A model generated the notes under the pieces. That model was not told the origin of the DNA. It was given only the letters and a program-made list of their open reading frames with translations, and ran no database searches. From positions 1,736,001-1,800,000 of the forward strand of contig NZ_RPFZ01000001.1 in the NCBI RefSeq assembly GCF_003815535.1: a stretch of 64,000 bases of DNA, written 5' to 3'. This DNA is from Aurantiacibacter spongiae (GTDB lineage: Bacteria > Pseudomonadota > Alphaproteobacteria > Sphingomonadales > Sphingomonadaceae). This document shows positions 51,011 to 60,415 of this stretch, piece by piece (the stretch's first letter is position 1; every line of letters begins with the position of its first letter). The translations under genes were made by a program, and so were the position numbers.

Positions 51011-51565
51011 ATGAAATATGCTAGCATCGCCCGACACCTCCGCCCCTATCGAATGGTGCGCAAAAGACGTACTACGGTGAATCACATGTTTGCTGCTTCA
51101 ATCGCTCCAAACGATCCATACGAGGTCGATCGAGTTCGTGCGGCGGTGGCTACGCTTGGGAACGATCCTGAAGGTGATTTGGAATGTGCGTACTGCGGCG
51201 ACGATGCGGAGACTTGGGACCACATATTTGCCACTGTGAAAGACAGCCGGTTCAGTGGGCATGGTCACCGAGTTGGAAATCTGCTTCCGTGTTGCAAGCC
51301 TTGCAATTCTAAAAAGGGTAACAAGGCTTGGGAGACATATCTCGCTACGCTCCCCCTCGCCAAAGCGGATTTTAGACGCCGACATGCTCGAATTGAGCGA
51401 TATCTCAGCACATACTCCTCTATCGATCAGATTCAGCTTCGAACTGAAGATCACCGAAGGCTTGACGAAATCCGCGAAACGATCCTCGATCTCATGGCAA
51501 AAGCGGATGTGATTGCTGAACGGATCAGAACACATCTTCAATCTCAGGAGAAAGCAGACGAATAG
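51011..51565 (+). CDS. HNH endonuclease-like protein
   Basis: A 184-residue protein. The HNH core shows zinc-binding Cys pairs CAYCGDD and CCKPCNSKKGNK bracketing ETWDHIFATV and HRVGNLLP, with the catalytic Asp-His and Asn. A basic N-terminal segment (RPYRMVRKRRTTV) and a helical C-terminal tail surround it. It is divergent from the methyltransferase-McrBC operon and may belong to the same module as a nuclease or be an independent passenger. In-frame later starts at residues 15 and 26 are possible. Confidence 0.78.
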   Translation: MKYASIARHLRPYRMVRKRRTTVNHMFAASIAPNDPYEVDRVRAAVATLGNDPEGDLECAYCGDDAETWDHIFATVKDSRFSGHGHRVGNLLPCCKPCNSKKGNKAWETYLATLPLAKADFRRRHARIERYLSTYSSIDQIQLRTEDHRRLDEIRETILDLMAKADVIAERIRTHLQSQEKADE

Positions 51566-51698
51566 TTTTTACCGTCACTTCGGCGGCATTCGGAAGGCAT
51601 CGAAATAATATTTTGTATTGCCTACCCTATTTCTGCTACAGCTTCGATTGCCGCGTGATCGCTAAGGCGCGCAAACTGCTGCGTCCGGGGCGTCGAAT

Positions 51699-53000
51699 CT
51701 ATATGACTTCAGTCCGGAACTGGGCTTTTACTCGCTCTGCGACTTCCACGGGAACGGCCGCTAGGGCTGTGAACTTCTCCCAAAGACCGATTGCGGCTTT
51801 AATTTCTTCAATCATGGCTCTGATCTCGCCTGTCTTTAGGTCACCGAACTTTCCGAAAGTCAGTAGGTCTTCGAGTTCGAAGCCATCGGTCTTCCCGGCA
51901 AGTGACATCTGGTGTTCGTTGGTCCAGTCGCCATCAGGATTGTAGGCGTAGACGACATCGAATGCGGGCGAGAGGCTCCAGCGACCCGCGCTATTCATGA
52001 GGAAGGCAATGTTCTTGGTGTGGTCGTCCTGGTTGCGAATGAAGACATTGAGCAGCGCGCGGCGTACCTGCTCTTTGATCGCCTCGCGGCCGAGACCGAG
52101 CATGCGGATTGTCTCGATCGCCTGCTCGTAGCTGTATGCGCGAGCGAGGTTGAAATCGAAATGGCGCATCGCGCAAAGCGACTGCATGTGGAGCTTCTTG
52201 CCGTCAGGCGTGCGGTCGAAGCGCTGGGTCATGAAATGTGCCCGCCCACCTTCTTCGTGCAGACGAGAGCGAGCCATGTCGATGCCAGCCTCTCGGGCTA
52301 GCAGATAGCAGGCGTATTCAAGCCGGCCGAAGCCCATCGGGTCGGCGAGTTCCTTGTCGGCATTGCCCGACACGCCATCGAATTTGATCAGCCATTGCGT
52401 ATAGCCGGGCCCTGCAGTCAGCTGCCCTGAATGGAATTCTCCGGTCTCCTCATTCCAGGCGAGGACGGCCTTGGCCCGGGCGCCACCAGCAGATGTGCCG
52501 ACGCGCAAGATTTCTTGAAGTGCGCGATGATCATCTTCACCCTTGAGCACACCGGCGAGTTCTTCACGCGCGGCAATGACCCTGTTGGCGAGCTCGACAA
52601 GCGGAGCGATATCGACCGGCCGGCCCTGTTCACGGCGCTCACCGGTAGCAGGCTCGAATTCGAGCGCGCCCATGCCTCGGCGACCGGTATAGCAAAGGCG
52701 CTCGACCGGATCGAAGCTGTCGGCTGTGCGGCCCTGCTCGGCAAGCCAACGGTTGATCAGGGCGTTGCCAAACTTGTCGGGCAGGCTGTCTGCCAGCATG
52801 CCCGGTAGACCTTTGAAGGTCTCGTAATTCAGGGCGGGAAAGTCGTAGACGCCACTTCGCAGGGGCATTGCGAGCGGGGCGACTTCGATACCGCTGCGGC
52901 TGAATTCCGGAGTGTATTCGAAAACCCCGACATCGCGATCCTCATCCCACAGGACGGCGCCGATCTGACGGCCCCAGAGATTGACTACGGCACGCGTCAT
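51699..53000 (-). CDS. hipA: HipA-family toxin kinase
   Basis: A 433-residue serine/threonine kinase toxin. The N-terminal HipA domain holds PLRSGVYDFPALNYETFKG and SLPDKFGNALINRWL. The kinase part has the nucleotide loop GTSAGGARAKAVL, the Lys in YTQWLIKFDG, catalytic motif IRNQDDHTKN and metal Asp in LSPAFDVVYA. HipA phosphorylates glutamyl-tRNA synthetase, stopping translation, in the E. coli example. It overlaps the antitoxin gene by 4 bases. Confidence 0.94.
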   Translation of the reverse strand: MTRAVVNLWGRQIGAVLWDEDRDVGVFEYTPEFSRSGIEVAPLAMPLRSGVYDFPALNYETFKGLPGMLADSLPDKFGNALINRWLAEQGRTADSFDPVERLCYTGRRGMGALEFEPATGERREQGRPVDIAPLVELANRVIAAREELAGVLKGEDDHRALQEILRVGTSAGGARAKAVLAWNEETGEFHSGQLTAGPGYTQWLIKFDGVSGNADKELADPMGFGRLEYACYLLAREAGIDMARSRLHEEGGRAHFMTQRFDRTPDGKKLHMQSLCAMRHFDFNLARAYSYEQAIETIRMLGLGREAIKEQVRRALLNVFIRNQDDHTKNIAFLMNSAGRWSLSPAFDVVYAYNPDGDWTNEHQMSLAGKTDGFELEDLLTFGKFGDLKTGEIRAMIEEIKAAIGLWEKFTALAAVPVEVAERVKAQFRTEVI

Positions 53001-53356
53001 GGGGCCTCGTCACCCCAGCTCCATTCCTCGCCAGCCTCACGTTCAGAAGACTTGCGCACCCTTTGTCGCGCCTTGCCGGTGTCGGACCGGGGATCAAGCG
53101 GGCTCAGCTTGGCGTCCGGCATGACATCCAGAAGGCGGTCTTCAATTTCAAGCGCACGCATGATCCTGGCAAGGCTATCGATGGTCCCGCCATTGCCGGC
53201 TTCCAAGCGGGCGAGCGTTGAACGCGAGATGCCAGCCATTTCCGCAAGATCGGCCTGCTTGAGATTGCGTGATATGCGATATGCTTCGATCTGCTTCCCG
53301 AGGTCGGATAGCAGTACCGAGAGAGGGCGCAGATCTGCTGAATCATAATGTGGCAT
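52997..53356 (-). CDS. hipB: HipB-like XRE antitoxin/repressor
   Basis: A 119-residue protein with an XRE-type HTH: SDLGKQIEAYRISRNLKQADLAEMAGISRSTLARLEAG at residues 14-50, giving a standard antitoxin DNA-binding fold. The C-terminal tail is charged and probably disordered, the usual toxin-binding region. Its stop overlaps the hipA start (ATGA). Likely autoregulates from the repeats at 53354-53469. Confidence 0.92.
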   Translation of the reverse strand: MPHYDSADLRPLSVLLSDLGKQIEAYRISRNLKQADLAEMAGISRSTLARLEAGNGGTIDSLARIMRALEIEDRLLDVMPDAKLSPLDPRSDTGKARQRVRKSSEREAGEEWSWGDEAP

Positions 53357-53469
53357 TATCGAGACATTATCTCCAATATGCAGCGTTGTGTAGCGATTTT
53401 GCGTCTTTACATGAAGGCACTTAATGTGTCAATATCGAGACCTAAATTAGCTTATCACCGATAATGCAT
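53354..53469. promoter_or_regulatory. Repeated ATCGAGAC-type operator sites upstream of hipBA
   Basis: CATTATCGAGAC begins at the hipB start codon (53354), AATATCGAGACC lies at 53431-53442 and the inverted CGATAATGCAT at 53459-53469. The sites share a TATCG core and flank the hipBA promoter and the gene at 53500, fitting HipB operators. The interval is AT-rich and otherwise empty. Confidence 0.5.
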
Positions 53470-53499
53470 CAAAATTGCTACTTTATTTAGGTCGGAGTG

Positions 53500-53709
53500 A
53501 TGGAAATGGATGATGAGAAGGGTCACAATGACGAGACGGACTGGAAGGGCCTACGAGAGATCGACCGTGCCATCTCCGAAAATCGCCTCACGTCCTACTC
53601 ATGGAAGAAGGCCTGGGCTGACCCATGGGGGCGGGTTGGCTTCATTGCATTCGCCATCCTTCTCATAGCATTCATCATCTATGTGGTGATCTACGACTTG
53701 GTGCTTTGA
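53500..53709 (+). CDS. Small single-TM protein
   Basis: A 69-residue protein with an acidic N-terminus (MEMDDEKGHNDETDW) and one C-terminal membrane helix (VGFIAFAILLIAFIIYVVIY). GGAG lies just upstream; a second ATG two codons in has better spacing. It is divergent from hipBA and converges with traG, whose stop is 4 bases away. It may be a tail-anchored partner of the toxin module or of the secretion system; unknown. Confidence 0.62.
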   Translation: MEMDDEKGHNDETDWKGLREIDRAISENRLTSYSWKKAWADPWGRVGFIAFAILLIAFIIYVVIYDLVL

Positions 53710-53713
53710 CCAC

Positions 53714-56416
53714 CTACCATTCCTTTACGTCGTCGGCAGCTTCCTCGCTTGCGCCCGTGGCGCCTTGCGTTTGGCGGTCCAGGTAACCTCGAACGGTACC
53801 AATCCTTCCACGACCCTGCTGGCGAACCCGCTCGACCTCATCCGTGATGTCAGACCGATCCGGAGCGTCGGGCATTGAGGGACCACCCGCAGAACCTACA
53901 GCTCCCCTAGCTCGCACCTGTCCAGCACTCCCGATCCCGGGGCGGCTGACAGGAGCGAAGTCCGGCAATGAAAGGTCGGCTTCGATGTCGTCCTGCAGCC
54001 GATCGGCATAGCTTTCGACAAACCGAGATTGCAGCTGCTGGCCGCGCGCGCTCATCTGGAACTCGATGTCGTCGAAGCGCACCGGCCCGTAATAGTCGCG
54101 ATTGGCTTCCATCTCGGCCATGCCCCATTCGCGATAGGCCTGGCTCAGGTTCAGCGTGCCTGCGGCGCTGTTGGCCTCGTACCAGCTGGCCTGGTTCTCG
54201 AGGCGACTGGCCATCTCTTCGGCCCGACGCGCCTCTCGCGTATAGCTCTCGGCTTCGGTCAGCGATCGGCTGAGACCCGACGAGCTGGTCGATACCTGCG
54301 ATACCGAGCTTGAGCTCGTCTCGCGCAGAAAGCCTTCACGCGTATTCGACCAGTTGCGGCTATCCGAAAGCTGCCGCAGCGTCCCCATGATCCTGCCGCG
54401 ATCTTCCGAGGCGATCCCGATATCGCTGTCCGTCCAAGTCTGATTGCGACCACCCCGCAAACCAGCAGACGCCTGTACCGGCCCCCTTTCTCCCTTCAGA
54501 CCAATTCCAGCGTCACCATTCAAGAACCAAGACACAGTAATGTCGTCGGAGGCGCGCCGGGACAGGCCGAACTGCTGCTGAAGCGTCCTTGAAGCATTGT
54601 CGACTTCACTGAATGCCGTGCCGATGCTGTCGTTCGTGCCGACGCCGCTGACTGTGTCGGAGCTCTGACCCTGGCTGTAGGCATTGCGGATTTCGCTGAA
54701 CCGGGTGAGCGCAGAGCTCGTCGATTGCTGAGCGAGGTTGGCATAGGTCTCGCTCTGCGTCCGGCTCTGGCTCGCCATCGTTCCGAGGCGGCCGGTGAAG
54801 TCCTGCCCCAGCGTCGGCGTGAACGGATAGCTTGAATTCGGGACAGCAGCGAACTCGCCATCGGGGAAGCTGGTGGTTTGCGTGCCGCTGTCGCTGAAAC
54901 CACGCGTCTGTGCCGCGCCATAGGCGATGTTGGGTGCAAGATTGCCCTGCGCAAACTGGCGGGAAAAGACTGTCGAATTGTCGATGTTCGAATTGCCGAG
55001 CGAGACATTGCCGGTGCTCGCTTCGCGCGAGGCTTCCTCGGCTGCGTTCTGGCTCGGGTTGAGATAGCTCGTTGCCTGGCCCGAGATCGACAGCGCACCA
55101 CGTGCCACCCCGCCGGCAAGGAACGGGATCGAGGCGACAAGATAGCCCGCCAAGATGCCGATATCGCTGTTGACGTCGCTCATGCCGGCAAAGGTCGCGA
55201 GGCTGAGGCCTGTGCTGCCGCCAGCGGCGGCGACATCGCCCGCGCCTTTGAACATCAGGATCATGTGCAGGATGACGAAGAGCGGTCCCCACGCCGCAAG
55301 GTAGAAGAAGCCGGTGACGTAACCTCTCAATGCAATGGGTCCGGTCCGCGGCATCAGGAACAGCGGAAACAGGACAGGGAACAGCGCGTAGAACACCACT
55401 GTCAGCACGACATTGAGGATTGGGACCCATTTCATCGCGTTGTGCGCGATCGAGGAATAGGTCCGCTCGGTCTGAATATCGGCCCGGGTCTGCGCGAAGA
55501 CGTCAATGCTGCCGGTGCCGCTCGCCCCGGCAAAACCGTGCATGGCCTGGTTCATGGCATTGATCGTCAGCACCTGACGAAAGATGTCGCTCGCGCTACG
55601 CGAGATGCCGGTGAGATACTGGTAAGCAATCGGCAGGTCCGCCATGAGCTTGGCCTTGGCGAGCGCTTCGGTTTGTCGCGGATAGAGCTGACGCCCCGCG
55701 ACAAGCGTCATCTCGTCAATGAGGCTCGCCCATTGCCCCGAAAGCGCGGTGTAGGCTTCGCGGCAGGTTATTATCGAAGCCGTCACGCTGTCGTCGGCCT
55801 GCCGGGTCAGGAATTTCTGCGCGCGCGCCGCGCTCCCCGGTGCGATCGTCGTCCAGATGTCATCGCTCTCGGACAGCTCCTTCATCGAATAGCGGCCGAG
55901 CAGCAGATCGTAGAACACGCATTGCCGGACATGCTCGTCGAAGTTCGCAGCAAACTCCGGATCGGAAATGCGCAAGCTCCGCGTCGATTCGAGCAGGCGC
56001 GCGCCATAGATCATGCCATTCTTCGAGTAGTTGAGGTCGTCCGGCAGGCCGAATACGAGCTCGGCCGAGCGGGTCAGATAGTCCCCCGCCTGGCTGGTGA
56101 AACTTGCCATCAGGGCAAGCCCGAGCGGGACATTGGCTACCGTTGCCGGTGCAAGACTGGGATTGACCCGGTCGGTCACGTGGACGTCCATGCGCGGCAC
56201 CATCAGGCACATGTAGATGAGCGTCGCACCGAGGAACCAGTTGAGCCAGGCACGCCAGTCCTGGTTGAACGCGACCACGATGACCGCGAGCACCATGCCC
56301 ATCACCAGCGCGACCTGGATCAGGCTCTTGTAGCCGCCCGCACCGGTCCAGGCGGCAACGGCGTTGAGGACATTGACGATATACTCGCCGCCGCCGACCG
56401 TGAAAATCTCGACCAT
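53714..56416 (-). CDS. traG: F-type conjugation protein TraG
   Basis: A 900-residue inner-membrane protein of the mating channel. Membrane helices lie in the first 100 residues (LIQVALVMGMVLAVIVVAF, FLGATLIYMCLMVP) and around 340-440 (VVFYALFPVLFPLFLMP, GFFYLAAWGPLFVILHMILM). The N-terminal TraG domain matches the F family; the C-terminal 450 residues are periplasmic, serine- and glutamine-rich. In F, TraG acts in pilus assembly, mating-pair stabilisation and entry exclusion. It is the last gene of the minus-strand operon, 12 bases after traH. Confidence 0.92.
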   Translation of the reverse strand: MVEIFTVGGGEYIVNVLNAVAAWTGAGGYKSLIQVALVMGMVLAVIVVAFNQDWRAWLNWFLGATLIYMCLMVPRMDVHVTDRVNPSLAPATVANVPLGLALMASFTSQAGDYLTRSAELVFGLPDDLNYSKNGMIYGARLLESTRSLRISDPEFAANFDEHVRQCVFYDLLLGRYSMKELSESDDIWTTIAPGSAARAQKFLTRQADDSVTASIITCREAYTALSGQWASLIDEMTLVAGRQLYPRQTEALAKAKLMADLPIAYQYLTGISRSASDIFRQVLTINAMNQAMHGFAGASGTGSIDVFAQTRADIQTERTYSSIAHNAMKWVPILNVVLTVVFYALFPVLFPLFLMPRTGPIALRGYVTGFFYLAAWGPLFVILHMILMFKGAGDVAAAGGSTGLSLATFAGMSDVNSDIGILAGYLVASIPFLAGGVARGALSISGQATSYLNPSQNAAEEASREASTGNVSLGNSNIDNSTVFSRQFAQGNLAPNIAYGAAQTRGFSDSGTQTTSFPDGEFAAVPNSSYPFTPTLGQDFTGRLGTMASQSRTQSETYANLAQQSTSSALTRFSEIRNAYSQGQSSDTVSGVGTNDSIGTAFSEVDNASRTLQQQFGLSRRASDDITVSWFLNGDAGIGLKGERGPVQASAGLRGGRNQTWTDSDIGIASEDRGRIMGTLRQLSDSRNWSNTREGFLRETSSSSVSQVSTSSSGLSRSLTEAESYTREARRAEEMASRLENQASWYEANSAAGTLNLSQAYREWGMAEMEANRDYYGPVRFDDIEFQMSARGQQLQSRFVESYADRLQDDIEADLSLPDFAPVSRPGIGSAGQVRARGAVGSAGGPSMPDAPDRSDITDEVERVRQQGRGRIGTVRGYLDRQTQGATGASEEAADDVKEW

Positions 56417-56428
56417 GCTGCCTGACCC

Positions 56429-57865
56429 TTATGGAACGATGGAACGGGACTGCATCCCCCGCGACCAGTCGAGCGCGGCGGCCATCGACGGCGACATCGA
56501 GGCGGCGAGCATATTCTCGATCATCGCGGTCTTCTCGATGATCTGCATGATCGCGGAGACCCGCGCCTGTCCGGTGGCTTGCCGCTGGGCGAGGCTAGAG
56601 CGAACCTCGGCGACCTGCGCGCGCCAGATCGCGAGCTTGGCTTCGTCAGCCGCAATGAAACTCGCCATTGAGCGTCCAGCCTCTGCGGTGATGCGTTCAA
56701 GGATGGCATAGAGGAGATCGATGCTGGCGATCTCGGCCAGCGTGTCGCGGTCGTCGGTGGCCATCCCGCGTCCATAGGCCGCCTGCACGGTGAGGATCTT
56801 GTAGAGCGGTACCGATGCCACCTGGAGCAGCTCCTTCTCCTCGTCGCCAATCGCGGTATCGCTGCGAATGGCCTCGACCATGCTGCCGATGAGCCGGGCA
56901 ACGCGCGGCCGGATGGCCTTTGCGTTCGACAGGCTCATCTGCTGGAAAGTCGGGTTGAGGCACTGGTCGGGCTCGTCGCACTGGAACACCCGCACCGACT
57001 GGCCCTGTGTGCCGTCGAGCAGCGCGGTAACCAGCGTCGAGGAGGCGTCACCGGCGAAAGGCACGAATTTGCCCGGCTCGTCGTCGCGGGGCGGCACGTA
57101 TATCACCGTGCCGATCAGCGTCATCGCATATTCAGCAAGATCGCGGTCGAAGGTGCCACCGGGGTTGAAGAAGGCGCTCTGCTTAAGGACATGCCAGGTG
57201 TAGTTGCGCGGCACACCGGGATTGACGTCGGCATAGTCGGCGCCGGCACCCTCGTTGGTCGACGCACGCTGACCGCGCGTACCGCAACCATGCTTGGCAG
57301 CGGCATAGTCGGTGAAGATGCCTTCGGAATTGCCGATTGCTTCGCAGATCGCCTTGTCGGCGAGATCGCCCTTGGGCCACACGCCGCCGACCAGTCCCTG
57401 CGCCATCTCGCAGGAGTTGATCGAGAGATTGTTCATGAGCTGCGCCTTCTGGCTGAACTCCTGCATGATCTTCGAGCATTCGGGGCAGACGGTGTCGATC
57501 GCGAGGCTGAAGGCGAACCCCACCGCATTGTTGGCGACGGCCTTCAAGAGCGCGACCATCTCGCTCGCGTTGATGAAGGAGAACGACCCGGCGAAGATAT
57601 CGATACCGCCGCAACCAGCGCGGGCACGCGGCAGCTGGAGATTGGCGATGTTGGTCGTCTTCTGCGGGAAGCGCGTCCAGACATTGCCGAGGCTGTAATA
57701 GCCCGCCGACTGGCCTTCGAACGCGCTCGGCCCGGTGACATTGGCCGCAGCGCCCATGTTGTCCATGAAACGGTCCATGCTGTCGCCGACGTTTGCGGCG
57801 ACGGGGGACGCGACCATGCCGGCGGCAGCTATGGTGAGCGCCGCATTGCGGATGCTAGTAATCAT
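56429..57865 (-). CDS. traH: F-type conjugation protein TraH
   Basis: A 478-residue periplasmic pilus assembly protein. MITSIRNAALTIAAAGMVA is a signal peptide. The mature part has GYYSLGNVWTRFP, several Cys (GCGGIDIFAGSFSFIN, DTVCPECSKIMQEF) and C-terminal coiled coil, as in F TraH. The start at 57865 overlaps the traF stop by 11 bases; a long upstream extension in this frame is shadow. It works with TraF, TraW and TrbI. Confidence 0.93.
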   Translation of the reverse strand: MITSIRNAALTIAAAGMVASPVAANVGDSMDRFMDNMGAAANVTGPSAFEGQSAGYYSLGNVWTRFPQKTTNIANLQLPRARAGCGGIDIFAGSFSFINASEMVALLKAVANNAVGFAFSLAIDTVCPECSKIMQEFSQKAQLMNNLSINSCEMAQGLVGGVWPKGDLADKAICEAIGNSEGIFTDYAAAKHGCGTRGQRASTNEGAGADYADVNPGVPRNYTWHVLKQSAFFNPGGTFDRDLAEYAMTLIGTVIYVPPRDDEPGKFVPFAGDASSTLVTALLDGTQGQSVRVFQCDEPDQCLNPTFQQMSLSNAKAIRPRVARLIGSMVEAIRSDTAIGDEEKELLQVASVPLYKILTVQAAYGRGMATDDRDTLAEIASIDLLYAILERITAEAGRSMASFIAADEAKLAIWRAQVAEVRSSLAQRQATGQARVSAIMQIIEKTAMIENMLAASMSPSMAAALDWSRGMQSRSIVP

Positions 57866-58685
57866 GTCCGGCTTCCTTCGAGGTGAGGAGGTAGATGCGG
57901 TCCTGCAGCTCGTCGGCCGAGAGCACGCCGTATCCGATCGGGATCGGGCGCCTGGCCACGCTGTCCCACAGCACGAGCGCCGGGGTAATGCCGGGCTCGA
58001 GCCCCATGCGCGGCCGCTGGCCGCTTTCGACCTTGTAGTCGGGGAAGTGCCGGGACGGTCCGCCATCGGTCGAGATCGCCCGGACAGTGATATGCCAGCG
58101 GTCCGCTACCGAGCGCACGATCGGGCTCATCACTTCGCAGGCGCCGCAGGTCTGGGCGAAGAAGTAGAACAGGCCATAGCGCTCGGAAAGCTTGGCCATC
58201 ACGGCATCCCGGTCGGCAGCGCGCGCGTCTTGCCATTGCTTCTTGGCGAGCGCGCCAACCGGTCTCTCTAGCGTGTAGTCGAGCTCGGGATCCTGCCAGA
58301 TCGCGCGCTGCCAGACATCGGAGAACAACGAAGCCCGGTCGAGCTGGGCACGCTGGAAGCGGATATAGGCGGTGACGTTTTCCGGCGTCGGATAGAGGAT
58401 CGCGCGCGCCTTAAGTTCGCGCAATTCTCCCGTGACCGCGTCGAGTTCTTGCGTGGCGGTTGACTGTGCCGGTGGTTGCTCCACCTGCGGCTCCTCTGCC
58501 GGCACCGGCCTGACGCAATAGAACCAGTAGCCGAGCCTGCGCTGTTCGCAGTAGAGGCTGTCTGCCGAGGCAGCTGGCTCTGCCTGGCGCGCTTCCTGGG
58601 CGACTGCCCGAACGGGAAGCAGTGCAGCGAGACACATGGCCAATACTGGGAGCGCCAGCATCAGCAGTGATTGGCGGCGCGTCAT
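57855..58685 (-). CDS. traF: F-type conjugation protein TraF (thioredoxin-like)
   Basis: A 276-residue periplasmic protein. A signal peptide (LLMLALPVLAMCLAALLP) precedes a thioredoxin-like domain whose CXXC site is FFAQTCGACEVMSP near residue 185, with cis-Pro region GITPALVLWD. Many F TraF proteins lack this CXXC; here it is intact, suggesting disulfide isomerase activity for the Cys-rich TraN, TraH and TraU. It overlaps traN by 4 bases and traH by 11. Confidence 0.93.
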   Translation of the reverse strand: MTRRQSLLMLALPVLAMCLAALLPVRAVAQEARQAEPAASADSLYCEQRRLGYWFYCVRPVPAEEPQVEQPPAQSTATQELDAVTGELRELKARAILYPTPENVTAYIRFQRAQLDRASLFSDVWQRAIWQDPELDYTLERPVGALAKKQWQDARAADRDAVMAKLSERYGLFYFFAQTCGACEVMSPIVRSVADRWHITVRAISTDGGPSRHFPDYKVESGQRPRMGLEPGITPALVLWDSVARRPIPIGYGVLSADELQDRIYLLTSKEAGHDY

Positions 58686-60415
58686 TGGCCACTCCTTGCG
58701 TAATAGTCTGCGATTTTCTGCTGGATGAGGATGCTGGTCTCGAGCTCGTCGGGGAGCCGCGCAGCCTCGGTGAACTCGGCATAGACTTCACTGAAATCCA
58801 TCTGGCTGAGGTCGAGCCGGGCGAACTCGTCGAGAGTGAACCCCTCGCACTGCTCTTCCTTGGGCTTGTCCCAGGGCTCGGGCAGCTGGCGCCGGCCCTG
58901 TTCCTGCAGGATTCGCGAGAGCTTGCTCTCGAAGCAGCAGTAGACCTTCTTCTTGGTCAGGCAGACGCCGAGGAACTTGTCCGAGCAATAGGTCCCCACA
59001 TAAGCGCACAGCCCCTGCGCATCGCGTTCGTGGAGCAGCACTTCCTCGCGGCTGCAGCCGAGCGCGACGAGCAGGCTGATGCCGGGGATGAGCGGGAAGC
59101 CCTTGCCCTTGCAGCAGTTGAGCACGCCGAAGACCTTGGAGGAGCAGGTGTTACGCGTGCCGCGGAACAGCGTCAGCGTCTCAGGATCGAACTGGCCGCG
59201 AGCCTCGTCCATCGCATGGAGCGCGGTAACAGCATCCTTGAACTCGTCGTTCGCAGTGCGCTCGATCGTCTCGCAGCTGCCGTCAATGCAATAGACATCG
59301 CCGTCGCAGACATACTGGGTGGAGCTATCGGTACCGGGAAGCGGGCACTCGTAGATGCGCTCCCAGGTCTCGCAGGGGTCTTCGTCGGTAACGCATTCCT
59401 CACGGACAAAGCGGCAGGTTCCCTGGCTTTCGAGGTCGGAGCAGTCGGTCGCCGCTTCGCGGGCGATGCAGGTGTAATTGCGTTGCCATTCCCAGCAGGG
59501 GCGTGTGACAGCGACGCCATCGACCACGCGGGTCTGCGGATCGGTATCGGTGCAGATCTCGGCATCGAGCGTACAATCGCTATTGCCTGCGAGACCTGTG
59601 CACTGGCTTTCGTCCGGGGTCGTCGTGACGGCGGTCGCGGTCGTTATCCGGTAGGGCGTTTGGCCTGCGACCTCTTCGTCGCAAGTCAGCTCGGTTAGCG
59701 GATCACCGGGTTCGGTGCACCACTTGCGCCCGCCGGACCAACCCCACTGCAAGCAAGGACCATTGCGGTGTCCGGTCACCCGGCAAAGAGCGCCCGAGAA
59801 TTCTTCGCAATCCGGCTCACCTGACAGGTTGAAGCTGCCCAATGGGCTGCAAAGGTAATGATATTGCGGTTGCTGGCTGACCCTGGCGACGAGCGGCACC
59901 GTGCATTGGCCTGCCGACTGATCGATCCGTGTGCCCGTATTGCAGGTGGCGGTGTAGGTGCCCGCCGAGCCCGAACCTGGCGGCAGCGGAACGCACGATC
60001 CCTGGCTGCCCGAAATTGCCATGCCGCTGGTGTAGTCGAGCGGCGTCTCGTTGATCGCGAGGCTGCGGGCAATCACGTCCTCGACCTCGTTCGGCTCGAA
60101 CCTTGCGCGATTGGCCATGCTGTCGCGGATCGTCCGCATCGGCGTGCTGGTTGTGGCAGCGCTGCGCCCGCGGGCCTCGATCTGGTCGGGATCGCGCGCA
60201 AGATCCTGCAGGTCGCGCGTCGCTTGCGGATCGAAATTGGGAACGCGCGCCGCGTCGGGATTGGTCGTTGCGGCATCGCGCGCCTCGCCCAGCAGCTCGG
60301 TGGCAAAGTCCTTCCCGTCAGCCCTTGCCGCATCGCGGGTCTGAGCGTGAAGGGAAGCCGCGCTTACGAGGGCGACGAGTGCCGCAAGGAGATTGGCAAG
60401 GGTTCTGCCGGTCAT
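58682..60415 (-). CDS. traN: F-type mating-pair stabilisation protein TraN
   Basis: A 577-residue outer-membrane protein. MTGRTLANLLAALVALVSA is a signal peptide. The mature protein is very Cys-rich (more than 40 Cys, such as CEEFSGALCRVTG and LNCCKGKG), with a conserved C-terminal block GTYCSDKFLGVCLTKKKVYC that is characteristic of TraN. It contacts the recipient surface. The start at 60415 overlaps the trbC stop by 4 bases. Confidence 0.93.
   Translation of the reverse strand: MTGRTLANLLAALVALVSAASLHAQTRDAARADGKDFATELLGEARDAATTNPDAARVPNFDPQATRDLQDLARDPDQIEARGRSAATTSTPMRTIRDSMANRARFEPNEVEDVIARSLAINETPLDYTSGMAISGSQGSCVPLPPGSGSAGTYTATCNTGTRIDQSAGQCTVPLVARVSQQPQYHYLCSPLGSFNLSGEPDCEEFSGALCRVTGHRNGPCLQWGWSGGRKWCTEPGDPLTELTCDEEVAGQTPYRITTATAVTTTPDESQCTGLAGNSDCTLDAEICTDTDPQTRVVDGVAVTRPCWEWQRNYTCIAREAATDCSDLESQGTCRFVREECVTDEDPCETWERIYECPLPGTDSSTQYVCDGDVYCIDGSCETIERTANDEFKDAVTALHAMDEARGQFDPETLTLFRGTRNTCSSKVFGVLNCCKGKGFPLIPGISLLVALGCSREEVLLHERDAQGLCAYVGTYCSDKFLGVCLTKKKVYCCFESKLSRILQEQGRRQLPEPWDKPKEEQCEGFTLDEFARLDLSQMDFSEVYAEFTEAARLPDELETSILIQQKIADYYARSGQ

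Noticed and set aside
54878-56425. 515-residue plus-strand reading frame
   Set aside because: Antisense to traG, arginine- and histidine-rich composition typical of shadow frames.
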